Of a DNA stretch of 64,000 bases, positions 41,336 through 50,103 are shown piece after piece. How positions within the stretch are numbered: position 1 is the first letter of the stretch; the number at the start of each line of letters is the position of its first letter. The DNA lies in the NCBI GenBank assembly GCA_035646535.1, contig DASRPD010000044.1:1-64000 (forward strand), read 5' to 3'. This stretch comes from DASRPD01 sp035646535. GTDB taxonomy: Bacteria > Actinomycetota > Acidimicrobiia > IMCC26256 > JANYLB01. The position numbers and the translations under genes are program-made. A model generated the notes under the pieces. The model saw nothing but the letters and a program-made list of their open reading frames with translations, made no database searches and was not told the DNA's origin.

Positions 41336-42711
41336 GCCGGCGCCCGCGGCGCGGCTTCGGCCTCGCGCTGGTGCTGGTGCTCGCTCCGGTGCCGGTCCTG
41401 ATTCCCAGCACCGAGCCCCGAGCCGACGCCGCCGAGGCGACCACGATCGCGGTCCCGGAAGCGATCGACAGCTCGGGAACGACCGACGTCACCGACGCAT
41501 TGAACGCCTTCTTCCGGACCGTTCCGAGCGGTTCCACGGTTGCGTTCCCGGAGGAGGGCCGTTACCGCGTCGAAGGAATCGTCCAGATCGAGTCCGCCTC
41601 GGACATCACCATCGACGGCAACGGTTCCACCCTGTTCGCCGAGACCGATGGGCGCGACCAGGTCCCACCCCGGCGGGCCTACAACAACCACTGGCCCCGC
41701 CGCCGCGAGCACCTCACGCTGAACCGAGTCACGAACGTGCACATTCACGATCTCGTGGTGCGGGGTGCCAACCCGGATGGCGGCGCGACGACTCGCGCGT
41801 ACGTGCCGAGCCTCGAAGGCCAGGCCGGCATCGCGATCATCGGCGGCACCGGGATCCTTCTCGAGCAGGTCACCATCACCGACACCTACGGCGATCTCAT
41901 CTACATCGCCGGAGGGGCCACAGACGTCACGGTGCGCGAGAGCCGGCTTCGGCGCAGCGGCCGCCAAGGAGTCGCGGTCGTCAATGGACGTGACGTGCTG
42001 ATCGAAGACTCCGAGCTCGCGGGGATCGGTCGGTCGGTGCTCGACCTCGAGCCGCTCGGCAAGGGCCTGGCCCGCGACATTCGATTCGTGAACAACGAAG
42101 TCGGCGACTACCTGAACTTCCTGCTCGCGGCGGTCGGCGGCGGGACCGGTGTGGACAACATCGACGTGGTTGACAACGCCATCTCGGCCGACCGGGGGCT
42201 CTCGGTCGTGGCGGGCGTCGAACGCAACCCTCGCAGCGGGCTGCGTCTCGTCGGCAACCGCGGCACGACCAAGGCTGTGGCCCTCGAGGGCTTCGGGACG
42301 GGGGCGCTGATCCAGCTCACCAACCTCGACGGTGTCGAGGTCCGAGACAATCACCAGCCCGTGGCGGGCGGGGTCGCGATCACCCTCGACCGGGTCTGCA
42401 ACGCCAAGGTGGCCGACAACTCGTTCTCCGGCGCAGACCCGGTCGAAGAGACCCTCGCGGAGTGCGGCGCCGGCGCGCCGGCGCAGGATCCGGATCCGGA
42501 TCCGGGTGCGACCTCGTCCACCAGCATCGCCTCGGGGGACGACCGCGCAACGGGTCAGCTCCCGGAGTCGGCCGATCCGGGCTCCGGGTCGAGCCCGGGT
42601 TGGGCCGGCGCGGCGTTGGCCGGTGTTCTCGGTTTGGCCGCGGGCGGAGCCGGCGGCTGGTGGGCCCGCGCCCGCCGCGCTCGGCCTTCAGATGACACCG
42701 GAGCCGCGTAG
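41314..42711 (+). CDS. Exported parallel beta-helix protein
   Basis: 465 residues from the ATG at 41314. Signal peptide (GFGLALVLVLAPVPVLIP), then a right-handed parallel beta-helix with repeated IxIDGNGSTL, VHIHDLVVRGAN, ILLEQVTITDTYGD, VTVRESRLRRSG, VLIEDSELAGIG and VEVRDNHQP rungs. The family includes polysaccharide lyases and epimerases. A C-terminal Asp/Pro linker leads to a membrane segment and a basic tail, so it is probably wall- or membrane-anchored. It overlaps the upstream gene by 22 bases and the 3' end of the epimerase gene by 24. Likely acts on the exported glycan. Confidence 0.7.
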   Translation: MFGRAVLSRRPRRGFGLALVLVLAPVPVLIPSTEPRADAAEATTIAVPEAIDSSGTTDVTDALNAFFRTVPSGSTVAFPEEGRYRVEGIVQIESASDITIDGNGSTLFAETDGRDQVPPRRAYNNHWPRRREHLTLNRVTNVHIHDLVVRGANPDGGATTRAYVPSLEGQAGIAIIGGTGILLEQVTITDTYGDLIYIAGGATDVTVRESRLRRSGRQGVAVVNGRDVLIEDSELAGIGRSVLDLEPLGKGLARDIRFVNNEVGDYLNFLLAAVGGGTGVDNIDVVDNAISADRGLSVVAGVERNPRSGLRLVGNRGTTKAVALEGFGTGALIQLTNLDGVEVRDNHQPVAGGVAITLDRVCNAKVADNSFSGADPVEETLAECGAGAPAQDPDPDPGATSSTSIASGDDRATGQLPESADPGSGSSPGWAGAALAGVLGLAAGGAGGWWARARRARPSDDTGAA

Positions 42712-43620
42712 CCAATCCACGTAGTGCTCCAGGCCGGCGCGGAGCGACACCACCGGTTGCCAGCCGAGCACCGCAGCGGCGGAGCCGGCGTCGGCCTGGC
42801 TCTCGCGAATATCGCCCGCTCGAGCGGGCTCGAAGCTCGGCTCGGGATCCACACCGATCGCGGCGCCGAGGGCGTCCAGCAGCTCGAGCAGCGTGTGGGT
42901 ACGACCCGGAGCCACGTTGAACACGCCCGCGCTCGCCTCGGGGCCTGCCTGCGCCGCGGCAAGGTTGGCGGCGACGATGTCGGAGACGTAGGTGAAGTCG
43001 CGGCTCTGCGACCCGTCGCCGTAGACGGTCGGACGCTCGCCCGCCAGGAGGGCCGCCGCGAACAGGGGAATGACCGCGGCGTACTCGGAGTCGGGGAGCT
43101 GGCGTGGTCCGTACACGTTGAAGAACCGCAGCGCCACGGTCTCGAGGTCGAACAGCTCCGCAAAGACGCGGACATACCACTCACCCGCGAGCTTGCTGAC
43201 GCCGTACGGGGACCGGGGACGGGTCGGGGCCGTCTCCGGCGTGGGGAGCTCGGTCGCACCGCCGTACACGCTGCTGGATGACGAGAAGACGACCCGGCGG
43301 ACGCCGAGATCTCGCGCCGCGGTGAGAACCGTCGCCGTGCCGTGGACGTTCACGAGATCGGTCGAGAGCGGGTCGGTGACCGATCGGGGCACCGAGCCCA
43401 GCGCCGCGAGATGGAAGACGACCTCGACCCCGGCGACCGCGTCGGCCACCTCAGCTTCGTCGGCGACCGAACCCACCAGGAGATCCGCGCCGGGGTCGAC
43501 ATTGCGACGACGACCCGTCGAGAGATCATCGAGCACCCGCACGCCGTGTCCGTCGGCCAGAAGTTGATCGACCACGTGGGAGCCGATGAACCCGGCACCG
43601 CCGGTGACCAGCACCTCCAC
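42688..43620 (-). CDS. NAD-dependent epimerase/dehydratase (GalE-like)
   Basis: 310 residues from the GTG at 43620, chosen because GGGGAGG lies 5 bases upstream and the protein then starts VEVLVTGGAGFIGSHVV. Extended SDR features: GGAGFIGSH for NAD binding, SSSSSVYGG and the YGVSKLAGE active site (YxxxK), then FFNVYGPRQLPDSEYAAVIPLF. The last parts fit UDP-sugar 4-epimerases. It would supply a sugar donor for the neighbouring glycan locus. Its 3' end overlaps the beta-helix gene tail by 24 bases. Confidence 0.85.
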   Translation of the reverse strand: MEVLVTGGAGFIGSHVVDQLLADGHGVRVLDDLSTGRRRNVDPGADLLVGSVADEAEVADAVAGVEVVFHLAALGSVPRSVTDPLSTDLVNVHGTATVLTAARDLGVRRVVFSSSSSVYGGATELPTPETAPTRPRSPYGVSKLAGEWYVRVFAELFDLETVALRFFNVYGPRQLPDSEYAAVIPLFAAALLAGERPTVYGDGSQSRDFTYVSDIVAANLAAAQAGPEASAGVFNVAPGRTHTLLELLDALGAAIGVDPEPSFEPARAGDIRESQADAGSAAAVLGWQPVVSLRAGLEHYVDWLRGSGVI

Positions 43621-43836
43621 GTCGACCTCCCCGTCGCATTCGGTCAGCTCACCGCTCCCCGAGCCGATGCGCGGCGCGGAATCGGCGACCGTACCAGTGC
43701 CGGCGTCGGCCCCTGGTCGCACCCGGTGACCTCGGGACGCGCGACGGTAGGCTCCGGCACGACCGCGCGGGCGCTTGGCCGCGGGACGACGAGCGGATCG
43801 GTCCCTTCGTCGCGGGCTCCGTGCTCATCAGCGCCA

Positions 43837-44916
43837 TCACGCCGCGAAGACGGTGATCTCGGTGGCTTTCACCGACACCCATACCGCCACGCCGACACCG
43901 AGGCCGAGCTCGCGGATCGCGGCCTCGGTGATCTCGGCGACGAGCGGCACCGGGCCATCGAATCGGATGCGGGCCCGGCCGCCGTACTGCTCGATCCCGG
44001 CGATGGTCGACGACCAGACGTTGCGCGCGCTGGTCTCGGGCCGGTTGCGGTGGACGGTGACGGCGTGAGGATGGATCGAGGCGAACACCGGGCCATCGCG
44101 CGCGTCGGCAACCACGAGCTCGTTGGGCTCGCGGGGCGTGGTCGGTAGATCCGCGTGGTCCAGCACGACTCGGTCACCGCGGGCGTGACCGCGCAGCAGG
44201 TTGGTGCCGACGAGGTCGGCGACGTAGTCCGAGCGGGGTCGTGCCACCGCGTCGGCGAGGGTGCCGGTCTGGACGACTCGGCCGGCTTCGAGCACCACGA
44301 TCCGGTCAGCGAGCGCGGCGGCGTCGAGTAGGTCGTGGGTCACGAGCACGGCGATCCCGTCGAAGGCATCGAGGTCGCGGCGCACGCCGCGCCGAGCAGA
44401 TGCCCGACCGGTGGCGTCCAGCGCGGCGAACGGCTCGTCCAACAGGAGCAGGCGGGGCCGGGTCACGAGCGCGCGCGCGAGCGCGACCCGCTGCGCCTGT
44501 CCGCCGGAGAGCACGTGCACGGGTGCGTCGGCGAGCTCCGTCATGCCGAGGTCGGCCAGTCGGTCACGAGCGACGCGCCGGGCCCGGGCGCGCCGCGTGC
44601 CCCGACTGCGGAGACCGAAGGCGACGTTCTCGGTGACGCTGAGATGAGGAAAGAGCAGGTAGTCCTGGAACACGACGCCGACGGGCCGGCGCTCGGCGGG
44701 TACGAGCACGTCTGCGGCCGGGTCGTCGAGCACGGTCCCGTCGAGGTCGATGCGCCCGGAATCGAGCGGAAGCAGCCCGGCCAGCGTGCGCAACAGCGTG
44801 GTCTTGCCCGCGCCGTTCGGCCCGACGATGGCAACGGTCTCGCCCGGTTCGACTTCGACGGTCGCGTCGAGACCGAGCGAGCCGGCTTGGACCTGGGCGG
44901 CGACAGTGAGTGTCAT
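43837..44916 (-). CDS. modC: Molybdate ABC transporter ATPase (ModC)
   Basis: 359 residues from the ATG at 44916 (4-base overlap with modB). Walker A GPNGAGKTTLLR, signature LSGGQAQRVALARAL, Walker B LLLLDEPFAALD and the H-loop VLVTHDL are all intact. The C-terminal part (about 225-359) is a TOBE-type domain that includes ELVVADARDGPVFASIHP, as in ModC and other oxyanion importers. Sulfate import is a possible alternative given the neighbourhood, but the TOBE regulator at the head of the operon favours molybdate. Confidence 0.85.
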   Translation of the reverse strand: MTLTVAAQVQAGSLGLDATVEVEPGETVAIVGPNGAGKTTLLRTLAGLLPLDSGRIDLDGTVLDDPAADVLVPAERRPVGVVFQDYLLFPHLSVTENVAFGLRSRGTRRARARRVARDRLADLGMTELADAPVHVLSGGQAQRVALARALVTRPRLLLLDEPFAALDATGRASARRGVRRDLDAFDGIAVLVTHDLLDAAALADRIVVLEAGRVVQTGTLADAVARPRSDYVADLVGTNLLRGHARGDRVVLDHADLPTTPREPNELVVADARDGPVFASIHPHAVTVHRNRPETSARNVWSSTIAGIEQYGGRARIRFDGPVPLVAEITEAAIRELGLGVGVAVWVSVKATEITVFAA

Positions 44917-45704
44917 CGGAGCCCCAGCCAGCGACCCCGCAAGGCGATGAGGACCACGACACACACGGCGAGCAGCACCAGGCTGAGCGCGACCGCGGCT
45001 GTGGGGTCGTGGTCGAGCAGCAGGTAGACGGCGAGCGGCGCGGTCCGGGTCTCGCCTTCGACGTTGCCGGCGAACGTGATCGTGGCCCCGAACTCTCCGA
45101 GGGCCCGCGCCCAGGCCAGCGCCGCGCCGGCTGCAAGCGCGGGCGCCACGAGCGGCATGGTCACACGTCGGAACACCGTCGCACGGCCGGCACCGAGCGT
45201 CGCCGCGGCGTCTTCATAACGGCGGTCCATCGAGCGCAGCGCGGCTTCGACCGTGATGACGAGGAACGGCATGGCGACGAACGTCTCGGCCAGGACGACC
45301 GCCGGGGTGGAGAACGTGAGCTGGATCCCGAACCAGTCGTCGAGCGGGCCACCCAGGAGCCCGCGCCCGCCGAACGCGGAGAGCAGGGCGACACCGCCGA
45401 CGACTGGCGGCAACACGAGCGGCAACAACGTCAAGGCCCGCACGAGGGACCGGCCCGGGAAGTCGACCCGGGCCAGCACCCACGCGAGGGGCACACCGAG
45501 CAGCACCGCGAGGAACGTCGCCCAGAGTGACGTGACGATCGAGAGACGAAGCGCGCGCACGGCGTCTTCGCTCGTGACGCTCGCCCACAGGTCCGACCAC
45601 GGCGCGCGGGTGAGCAGGCCGAGGAGGGGCAGCAGCAACACGATGAGCGCACCACCCGCGAGCACGAGCGGGAGTGCGGGCGGGCGGCGGACGCGACGGG
45701 TCAT
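44913..45704 (-). CDS. modB: Molybdate ABC transporter permease (ModB)
   Basis: 263 residues with five to six membrane segments. LRLSIVTSLWATFLAVLLGVP starts the permease domain. ARALGEFGATITFAGN is the EAA-loop signature that contacts the ATPase and is typical of ModB. Overlaps modA and modC by 4 bases each, so the three subunits are produced together. It forms the transmembrane channel for the oxyanion. Confidence 0.9.
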   Translation of the reverse strand: MTRRVRRPPALPLVLAGGALIVLLLPLLGLLTRAPWSDLWASVTSEDAVRALRLSIVTSLWATFLAVLLGVPLAWVLARVDFPGRSLVRALTLLPLVLPPVVGGVALLSAFGGRGLLGGPLDDWFGIQLTFSTPAVVLAETFVAMPFLVITVEAALRSMDRRYEDAAATLGAGRATVFRRVTMPLVAPALAAGAALAWARALGEFGATITFAGNVEGETRTAPLAVYLLLDHDPTAAVALSLVLLAVCVVVLIALRGRWLGLR

Positions 45705-46471
45705 GACACCAAGAACCCGTGGTCGACCAGGATCGCTTGACCAACCGGGCCGCGAACGAAGGTGACAAACGCTCGGGCGGTGCCAACCTCGTCGGTCCGC
45801 CGCACGATCGCAATCGGATAGCGCGCGACTTCATTGTCCGGCGCGGGAATCGACACCGTGCTCACCGCGTGAGCCGCGACGAGCGCGTCGGTCACGTAGA
45901 CGATGGCCGCGCCGGCATCGTTCTGGGTCACCGCGGCGAGCGTGGCCCGCGCATCGGCCCCGCGGGTGATGCGATCGGACGGCACCGACACGCCGGCCCG
46001 ATCGAGCACCTGATCGGCGTAGCGGCCGCACGGCGCCACCGCCACGCAGAGTGCCACGGTGTCGACGTCGGCGAGATCGGCGAGGGCGCCGATGTGCTGC
46101 GGGTTCCCGGGACGGGTCACGATCACGAGGGTGTTCTCGGCGAAGAGCTGTGGATCATCGGCCACGTCGCCGGCGCGGACCAGTCGATCCATCGTCACCT
46201 CGTCGGCGGTCGCGACGACGTCGGCCGGCGCGCCCTGTTCGATCTGGGCCGCGAGCTGGGCCGATGAGCCGACGTTCAACCGGATCGAGGAGCCCGGGTG
46301 GGTGCGCTCGAACCGGTCGGCGATCTCGGAGAACGCGTCGCCGAGTGACGCCGCGGCCGACACCGTGATCGTGGCTCCGCCATCGTCGCGGGCAGTCGAC
46401 GCCGACGATCCGCAGGCCGCCAGCGCGACGGCGCCGATGACCGCCAAGGCGGTGCCGCGCGCCACGTTCAC
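45701..46471 (-). CDS. modA: Molybdate-binding lipoprotein (ModA)
   Basis: 256 residues. Lipoprotein signal with lipobox VALAACGSS (Cys20). Mature protein starts TITVSAAASLGDAFSEIADRF, the conserved ModA opening that contacts the oxyanion through Ser residues. QGAPADVVATADEVTMDRL and ITRGADARATLAAVTQNDAGAA are further family blocks. Captures molybdate (or tungstate) outside the cell for ModBC. Overlaps the regulator gene upstream by 4 bases. Confidence 0.9.
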   Translation of the reverse strand: MNVARGTALAVIGAVALAACGSSASTARDDGGATITVSAAASLGDAFSEIADRFERTHPGSSIRLNVGSSAQLAAQIEQGAPADVVATADEVTMDRLVRAGDVADDPQLFAENTLVIVTRPGNPQHIGALADLADVDTVALCVAVAPCGRYADQVLDRAGVSVPSDRITRGADARATLAAVTQNDAGAAIVYVTDALVAAHAVSTVSIPAPDNEVARYPIAIVRRTDEVGTARAFVTFVRGPVGQAILVDHGFLVS

Positions 46472-46866
46472 AAGCCGGGCGGGATCTCGATGATCACGTT
46501 GGTGGCCTTGACCGCGGCCACCGCGAGGTCGCCGGGTTCGACGCCCAGCTCATCGGCCCCCTCACAGGTCATCAACGAGACGATGCGGTGGGTGCCCGCC
46601 CGGATCTCGACGATCGCGGTGAGACCGTCGCGCTCGACCCGGGTGACCACGCCGGTGAAACGGTTCCGGGCGGACTGGGTCATGCCGACCGGCTCGGGGG
46701 CCGGTGGGCGCTCGGTCAACAGCCGGGCGACGTCACGACCCTCGATGAGGCGATGACCGCCGGCGGTGCGGGTCGTACGGAACCGACCCTCATCGGCCCA
46801 CCGACGCACGGTATCGACGCTGACGCCGACCAACTCCGCCACCTGGCCCGGCCGATACTCGCTCAC
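46468..46866 (-). CDS. HTH and TOBE (Mop) molybdate-responsive regulator
   Basis: 132 residues. Residues 1-50 form a MerR/excisionase-type helix-turn-helix (YRPGQVAELVGVSVDTVRRW, then TAGGHRLI). Residues about 65-132 are a single Mop/TOBE domain (RNRFTGVVTRVERDG, VVTRVERDGLTAIVEIRAG, VAAVKATNVIIE) that binds molybdate. It is the first gene of the mod operon and probably regulates it according to intracellular molybdate. It differs from ModE in having one Mop domain and a different DNA-binding domain. Confidence 0.88.
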   Translation of the reverse strand: MSEYRPGQVAELVGVSVDTVRRWADEGRFRTTRTAGGHRLIEGRDVARLLTERPPAPEPVGMTQSARNRFTGVVTRVERDGLTAIVEIRAGTHRIVSLMTCEGADELGVEPGDLAVAAVKATNVIIEIPPGL

Positions 46867-46919
46867 ACGAGGATTCTAAGCGCACAACCTCGCAATTGCG
46901 AGGGCGGTGCCGGTGGAGG

Positions 46920-47429
46920 CTACGAGACGGCGGGGGCGGTGTCGGGCTCCAGGATCGCCCGGACCTCGTCGACGCGCCGACCGTGGATGGTCTCTTCCCG
47001 GCCGTTGAGCCGAAGCAGTCGCTCGACCTCGGGGTCTGATTCCCGATCGGCCCACCGTTGGTACCCGGCGTCGCCGTCGATCTCGGCCTTCACGATCACC
47101 GGAAACAGCTCGGCGCTGATCTCGTCGGGGAGGGGAACGGCGAAGCGCGTCTCGAGCTCGGCGGTCGGCTCGAACGCGTGACCCTGCCGGATGGCGATGG
47201 CCCGTCCGATCCGCTCGGCATGGCCTCGTTCTTCCTTGCCGTTTCGTCGGAGGAGCTCGGCTGCGCGCTCGTTGCCGACCCGCTCGGCCAGACCGGTGTA
47301 GAAGTCCTCACCGCTGCACTCGAGCCGATACAACAGCTCCATGGCGGCAACGTCGAGAACCTCGACCTCGCCGATTTCCGCCACCGCGGCAAAAAAGTCC
47401 TGCGGAGCGGGGGCAGTACTGTCGGTCAT
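46920..47429 (-). CDS. Ferritin-like / rubrerythrin-type protein
   Basis: 169 residues from the ATG at 47429. Helical throughout. ELLYRLECSGEDFYTGLAERV, GKEERGHAERIGRAI and the later LNGREETIHGRRVDEV hold the Glu and ExxH ligands of a di-iron ferritin-like fold. It lacks the rubredoxin tail of true rubrerythrin. Likely a peroxide- or iron-handling protein. It diverges from the nitroreductase gene over 37 bases. Confidence 0.7.
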   Translation of the reverse strand: MTDSTAPAPQDFFAAVAEIGEVEVLDVAAMELLYRLECSGEDFYTGLAERVGNERAAELLRRNGKEERGHAERIGRAIAIRQGHAFEPTAELETRFAVPLPDEISAELFPVIVKAEIDGDAGYQRWADRESDPEVERLLRLNGREETIHGRRVDEVRAILEPDTAPAVS

Positions 47430-47466
47430 GGCGGCCAGCCTACGACGCCCGGGGAGGCTCGGCACG

Positions 47467-47922
47467 ATGAGCGCACATGACACCTACACCGACGTGAAGT
47501 TGAAGTCGATGAACGCCCTGCATCGCACGGTGCTCAAGCTGTCGGGCGGGCGGCTCATGGCCAACCCGCTCGGAATGCCGACCGTCGAGCTGCACACGAT
47601 CGGCCGCAAGGGCGGGCGGCGGCGCTCGACCCTGCTCACGAGTCCGGTGCACGATGACGACCGCGTCGTCTTGGTGGCGTCCAAGGGCGGCGACGACCGC
47701 AATCCCGAGTGGTACCTGAACCTCGTCGCCGAGCCCGACGTCGAGCTGACCATCGCCGGTACGACCACCGCGATGCGAGCCCGGACCGCGTCAACAGACG
47801 AGAAGGCGGAGCTGTGGCCGCAGATTGTCGCGGCGAACAAGGGCTACGACGGCTACCGCAAGCGCACCGACCGCGACATCCCCGTCGTCATCTGCGAACC
47901 GCGGGCCGGGACCGAGACCTGA
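47467..47922 (+). CDS. Deazaflavin (F420)-dependent nitroreductase family protein
   Basis: 151 residues from the ATG at 47467, preceded by GGGGAGG. Small split beta-barrel of the Ddn family: LHRTVLKLSGGRLMANPLG, then VELHTIGRKGGRRRSTLL, RVVLVASKGGDDRNPEWYLNL and the C-terminal YRKRTDRDIPVVICEP. NPxWYLNL is a family hallmark near the F420 site. It indicates F420 use by the organism. Substrate unknown; quinone or fatty-acid contexts have been proposed for relatives. Confidence 0.88.
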   Translation: MSAHDTYTDVKLKSMNALHRTVLKLSGGRLMANPLGMPTVELHTIGRKGGRRRSTLLTSPVHDDDRVVLVASKGGDDRNPEWYLNLVAEPDVELTIAGTTTAMRARTASTDEKAELWPQIVAANKGYDGYRKRTDRDIPVVICEPRAGTET

Positions 47923-47977
47923 CCACGACGCCCGCGCCGGTCCCGGATCCTGACGGCCCGACTCCCGGACTGCCCGC

Positions 47978-48946
47978 CTACTGCTGCTGGTAGACGCGCA
48001 GGTAGTCGATCTCGAGCTGGCGGGTGAGGGTCGTATCCGCGAGGGCGTGGCCCCAGTTACGTTCCCACTGGTGGTCGACCATGTGGTTCGCGATGAGCTG
48101 CATCGGGCCCGACTCGATCGTGGAGCTGTCACCGTTGAACTGGCCGCACTTCACGCCGTCGATGTACCAAGCGATGTGGGTGGGCTGCCAGTCCAGGCCG
48201 AAGCGCACCCAGTCTCCCGTGCGGTCGGCCACGGCGCAGGCCCCGTTGTTGCCCGTCCCCTGGTTCGGGGTGAACGCCTGGGAGCGGTTGTTGTAGTGGT
48301 AGTTCATGTACATGGTCGACGGGTCGTAGCCCAGCACCTCGACGATGTCGATCTCCGAGCGGTAGACGTAGCTCGGATCCGCCGGCAGCATCCACAGCGC
48401 GGTGAAGAAGCCCTGCGTTGTCGGCAGCTTCATCCGGGCCTCCACGTACCCGTAGGTGAACTGATAGAGGTAGTCAGAGCCGTTCCACGCCTGCGGCCGC
48501 GCCGTTGACAACAGTCCGGAGCGGTAGGTGCAACCGCCGCCGAGGCACGCCGCACCGTCGGACTGCGGGCTCGACCCGGGCTCGGCGACCAGCTTCGCGG
48601 TGCCGTCCGACACTCGGATCTGTGACGGCGCATACCACTCGCGGCCTCCGTTGAACGACCCGGTGCAGCTGCCGTAGTTCCAATCGAAACACGGCGACAG
48701 CTTCGAGGTGTCGAGCGCGGTTCCGGAGAACTCCTCGCCGAACGTCGCCACCCATCGCTTGCCCGCCGAGGCCGGGGCGGGCACGTCACCGGCGGGTGCG
48801 GGTGTGGCGGGCTCGCTCGGCGGCGTCGTGGGCGCCGTCGTCGAGGTCGGTGCCGGCGCGCTCGGCGCAACCGCGAACGGCGCGCACGCCGCTCCTACGA
48901 CGAGGAGCAACACACCGAGCGGGAGTACCCGCCTGCGCGCGCTCAT
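47978..48946 (-). CDS. GH16 glycoside hydrolase lipoprotein
   Basis: 322 residues from the ATG at 48946. Lipoprotein signal LLLVVGAACAP with lipid-modified Cys21, then a Thr/Pro linker to about residue 60. The catalytic domain holds SEIDIVEVLG (Glu198, Asp200, Glu203), the E-x-D-x-x-E motif of GH16. YGYVEARMKLPTTQGFFTALW and VRFGLDWQPTHIAWYIDG are family blocks. It probably cleaves beta-1,3- or 1,4-linked glucans or galactans at the cell surface. Single gene. Confidence 0.88.
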   Translation of the reverse strand: MSARRRVLPLGVLLLVVGAACAPFAVAPSAPAPTSTTAPTTPPSEPATPAPAGDVPAPASAGKRWVATFGEEFSGTALDTSKLSPCFDWNYGSCTGSFNGGREWYAPSQIRVSDGTAKLVAEPGSSPQSDGAACLGGGCTYRSGLLSTARPQAWNGSDYLYQFTYGYVEARMKLPTTQGFFTALWMLPADPSYVYRSEIDIVEVLGYDPSTMYMNYHYNNRSQAFTPNQGTGNNGACAVADRTGDWVRFGLDWQPTHIAWYIDGVKCGQFNGDSSTIESGPMQLIANHMVDHQWERNWGHALADTTLTRQLEIDYLRVYQQQ

Positions 48947-49093
48947 CTCGGTGCGACGACCAGTGTGCTGCGCGGTCAATTCAGAACTCCCCGTCCATGG
49001 CATCGGTCATGCCACAGTTGTCGACATCCGAGACCGCGTTTCTTGAATCACGGCCCGAGATTCCTGGTCGACCGCGAGAGTCTCGGCCGGCTA

Positions 49094-49121
49094 CGGCCGG
49101 GGAAATGCGGCCGGGGAAGTG
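49094..49121 (+). repeat. 14-base tandem repeat in intergenic DNA
   Basis: Two adjacent 14-base units, cggccggggaaatg and cggccggggaagtg, differing at one base, in the 192-base gap between the GH16 gene start and the end of the DUF4190-type gene. No function is evident. Confidence 0.6.
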
Positions 49122-49138
49122 CCGTCGTCAGCGCGTGA

Positions 49139-49864
49139 TCAGCAGGTGTCGCGCACGATGACCGGTGCGGATGGGGTGCTCGGCACGATCAGACACGCGG
49201 AGCCGAAGAGGCTCGTGGACACCTCGAGCTGCCAGAGCTCGGCGTCGAGCCGGCGGGTAGTCGCGTCCACGGCTCTCCGGCCGGTCGTGGCGAGCGTGAC
49301 GTCGGCCTCGTCCAGGTCGCTCTCCAGGACGGCCCGTCTGACCGCTTCGGCTGATCGGGTCGGGATGTCCTCGCTCACGGCCACGTCCTGAATGTCCCGG
49401 CCGAGCCGGTCGGCGTCGCGGCGGGCATCGTTGGTGCTGTTGACCGAGACCGCGCCGAGGACGATGAACCCGGCGATGAGGATCACGCCCAACACGATCT
49501 CGGCGTAGCCGACGATCACGCCGGCCAGCGCCATGCCCCGGCCTTTCATCCCGGTGCGTTTGATCCGCCCGAGCGCGACGTGGCCGAAGACCACGGCGAG
49601 GATCCCGGTGACCGGGAACAAACAGATCAGGATCCCGCCGAGCGCCACGGCGAGCGAGACGATGGCGAACGGCTCGGTCTTGCCGCTCGGTTGGGTCGCG
49701 GGGTAGGCGGTCGGCGGGTACGCGGGCGGCGCCGACACCGGTGACGAGGACCGAGGCGCGGGCGGAGCCGCGCCCGGCGCCGGGCTCACGGCGCCGGGCG
49801 AAGGGAGCTCCCAACCCGGCGGGGGTCCCGAAGGCGGCGGCTGGGCCGGCGGCTCGTTGCTCAT
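49139..49864 (-). CDS. DUF4190-type membrane protein
   Basis: 241 residues from the ATG at 49864. A Pro-rich cytoplasmic N terminus (about 55 residues) precedes two membrane segments flanking GHVALGRIKRTG, the hallmark of DUF4190 proteins (first near SLAVALGGILICLF, second near ILIAGFIVLGAV). The C-terminal 90 residues face outside and end in ACLIVPS and RDTC, possibly disulfide-bonded. Function unknown; such proteins are common in actinobacteria. Confidence 0.75.
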   Translation of the reverse strand: MSNEPPAQPPPSGPPPGWELPSPGAVSPAPGAAPPAPRSSSPVSAPPAYPPTAYPATQPSGKTEPFAIVSLAVALGGILICLFPVTGILAVVFGHVALGRIKRTGMKGRGMALAGVIVGYAEIVLGVILIAGFIVLGAVSVNSTNDARRDADRLGRDIQDVAVSEDIPTRSAEAVRRAVLESDLDEADVTLATTGRRAVDATTRRLDAELWQLEVSTSLFGSACLIVPSTPSAPVIVRDTC

Positions 49865-49926
49865 CGAGGCTCCCCTTGCTGCACGTCGCTGGATCCTTCC
49901 ACCCAGCATGCCTGACGCGACTCGGG

Positions 49927-50082
49927 GTGCCGGACATCTCGTCCCGGGCCGGCGCCGGTGACGAGGGCGGCTTCGAGGTCACGAGCGTCCGAGTCCGTAT
50001 CCGCCCCGGCGGTGTGCATGGGTTGGCCGCCGACGGGATCACCCTGCGGGTCGAGCCGGAGACCTGCGACCGCGCCAGGTGA
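49927..50082 (+). CDS. Possible small protein
   Basis: A 51-codon frame from a GTG. The last 40 residues (for example FEVTSVRVRIRPGG, ITLRVEPETC) read like beta-strand protein rather than random GC-rich frame. There is no good ribosome-binding site and no known family. Offered as a possibility only. Confidence 0.2.
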   Translation: MPDISSRAGAGDEGGFEVTSVRVRIRPGGVHGLAADGITLRVEPETCDRAR

Positions 50083-50103
50083 GGCCTTCGAGCGCAGGCC
50101 TGA

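Noticed and set aside
43837..45704. ModBC as a sulfate importer for the sulfation locus
   Set aside because: The idea fits the neighbourhood, but ModA, the EFGATITFAGN loop and a Mop-domain regulator in the same operon point to molybdate.
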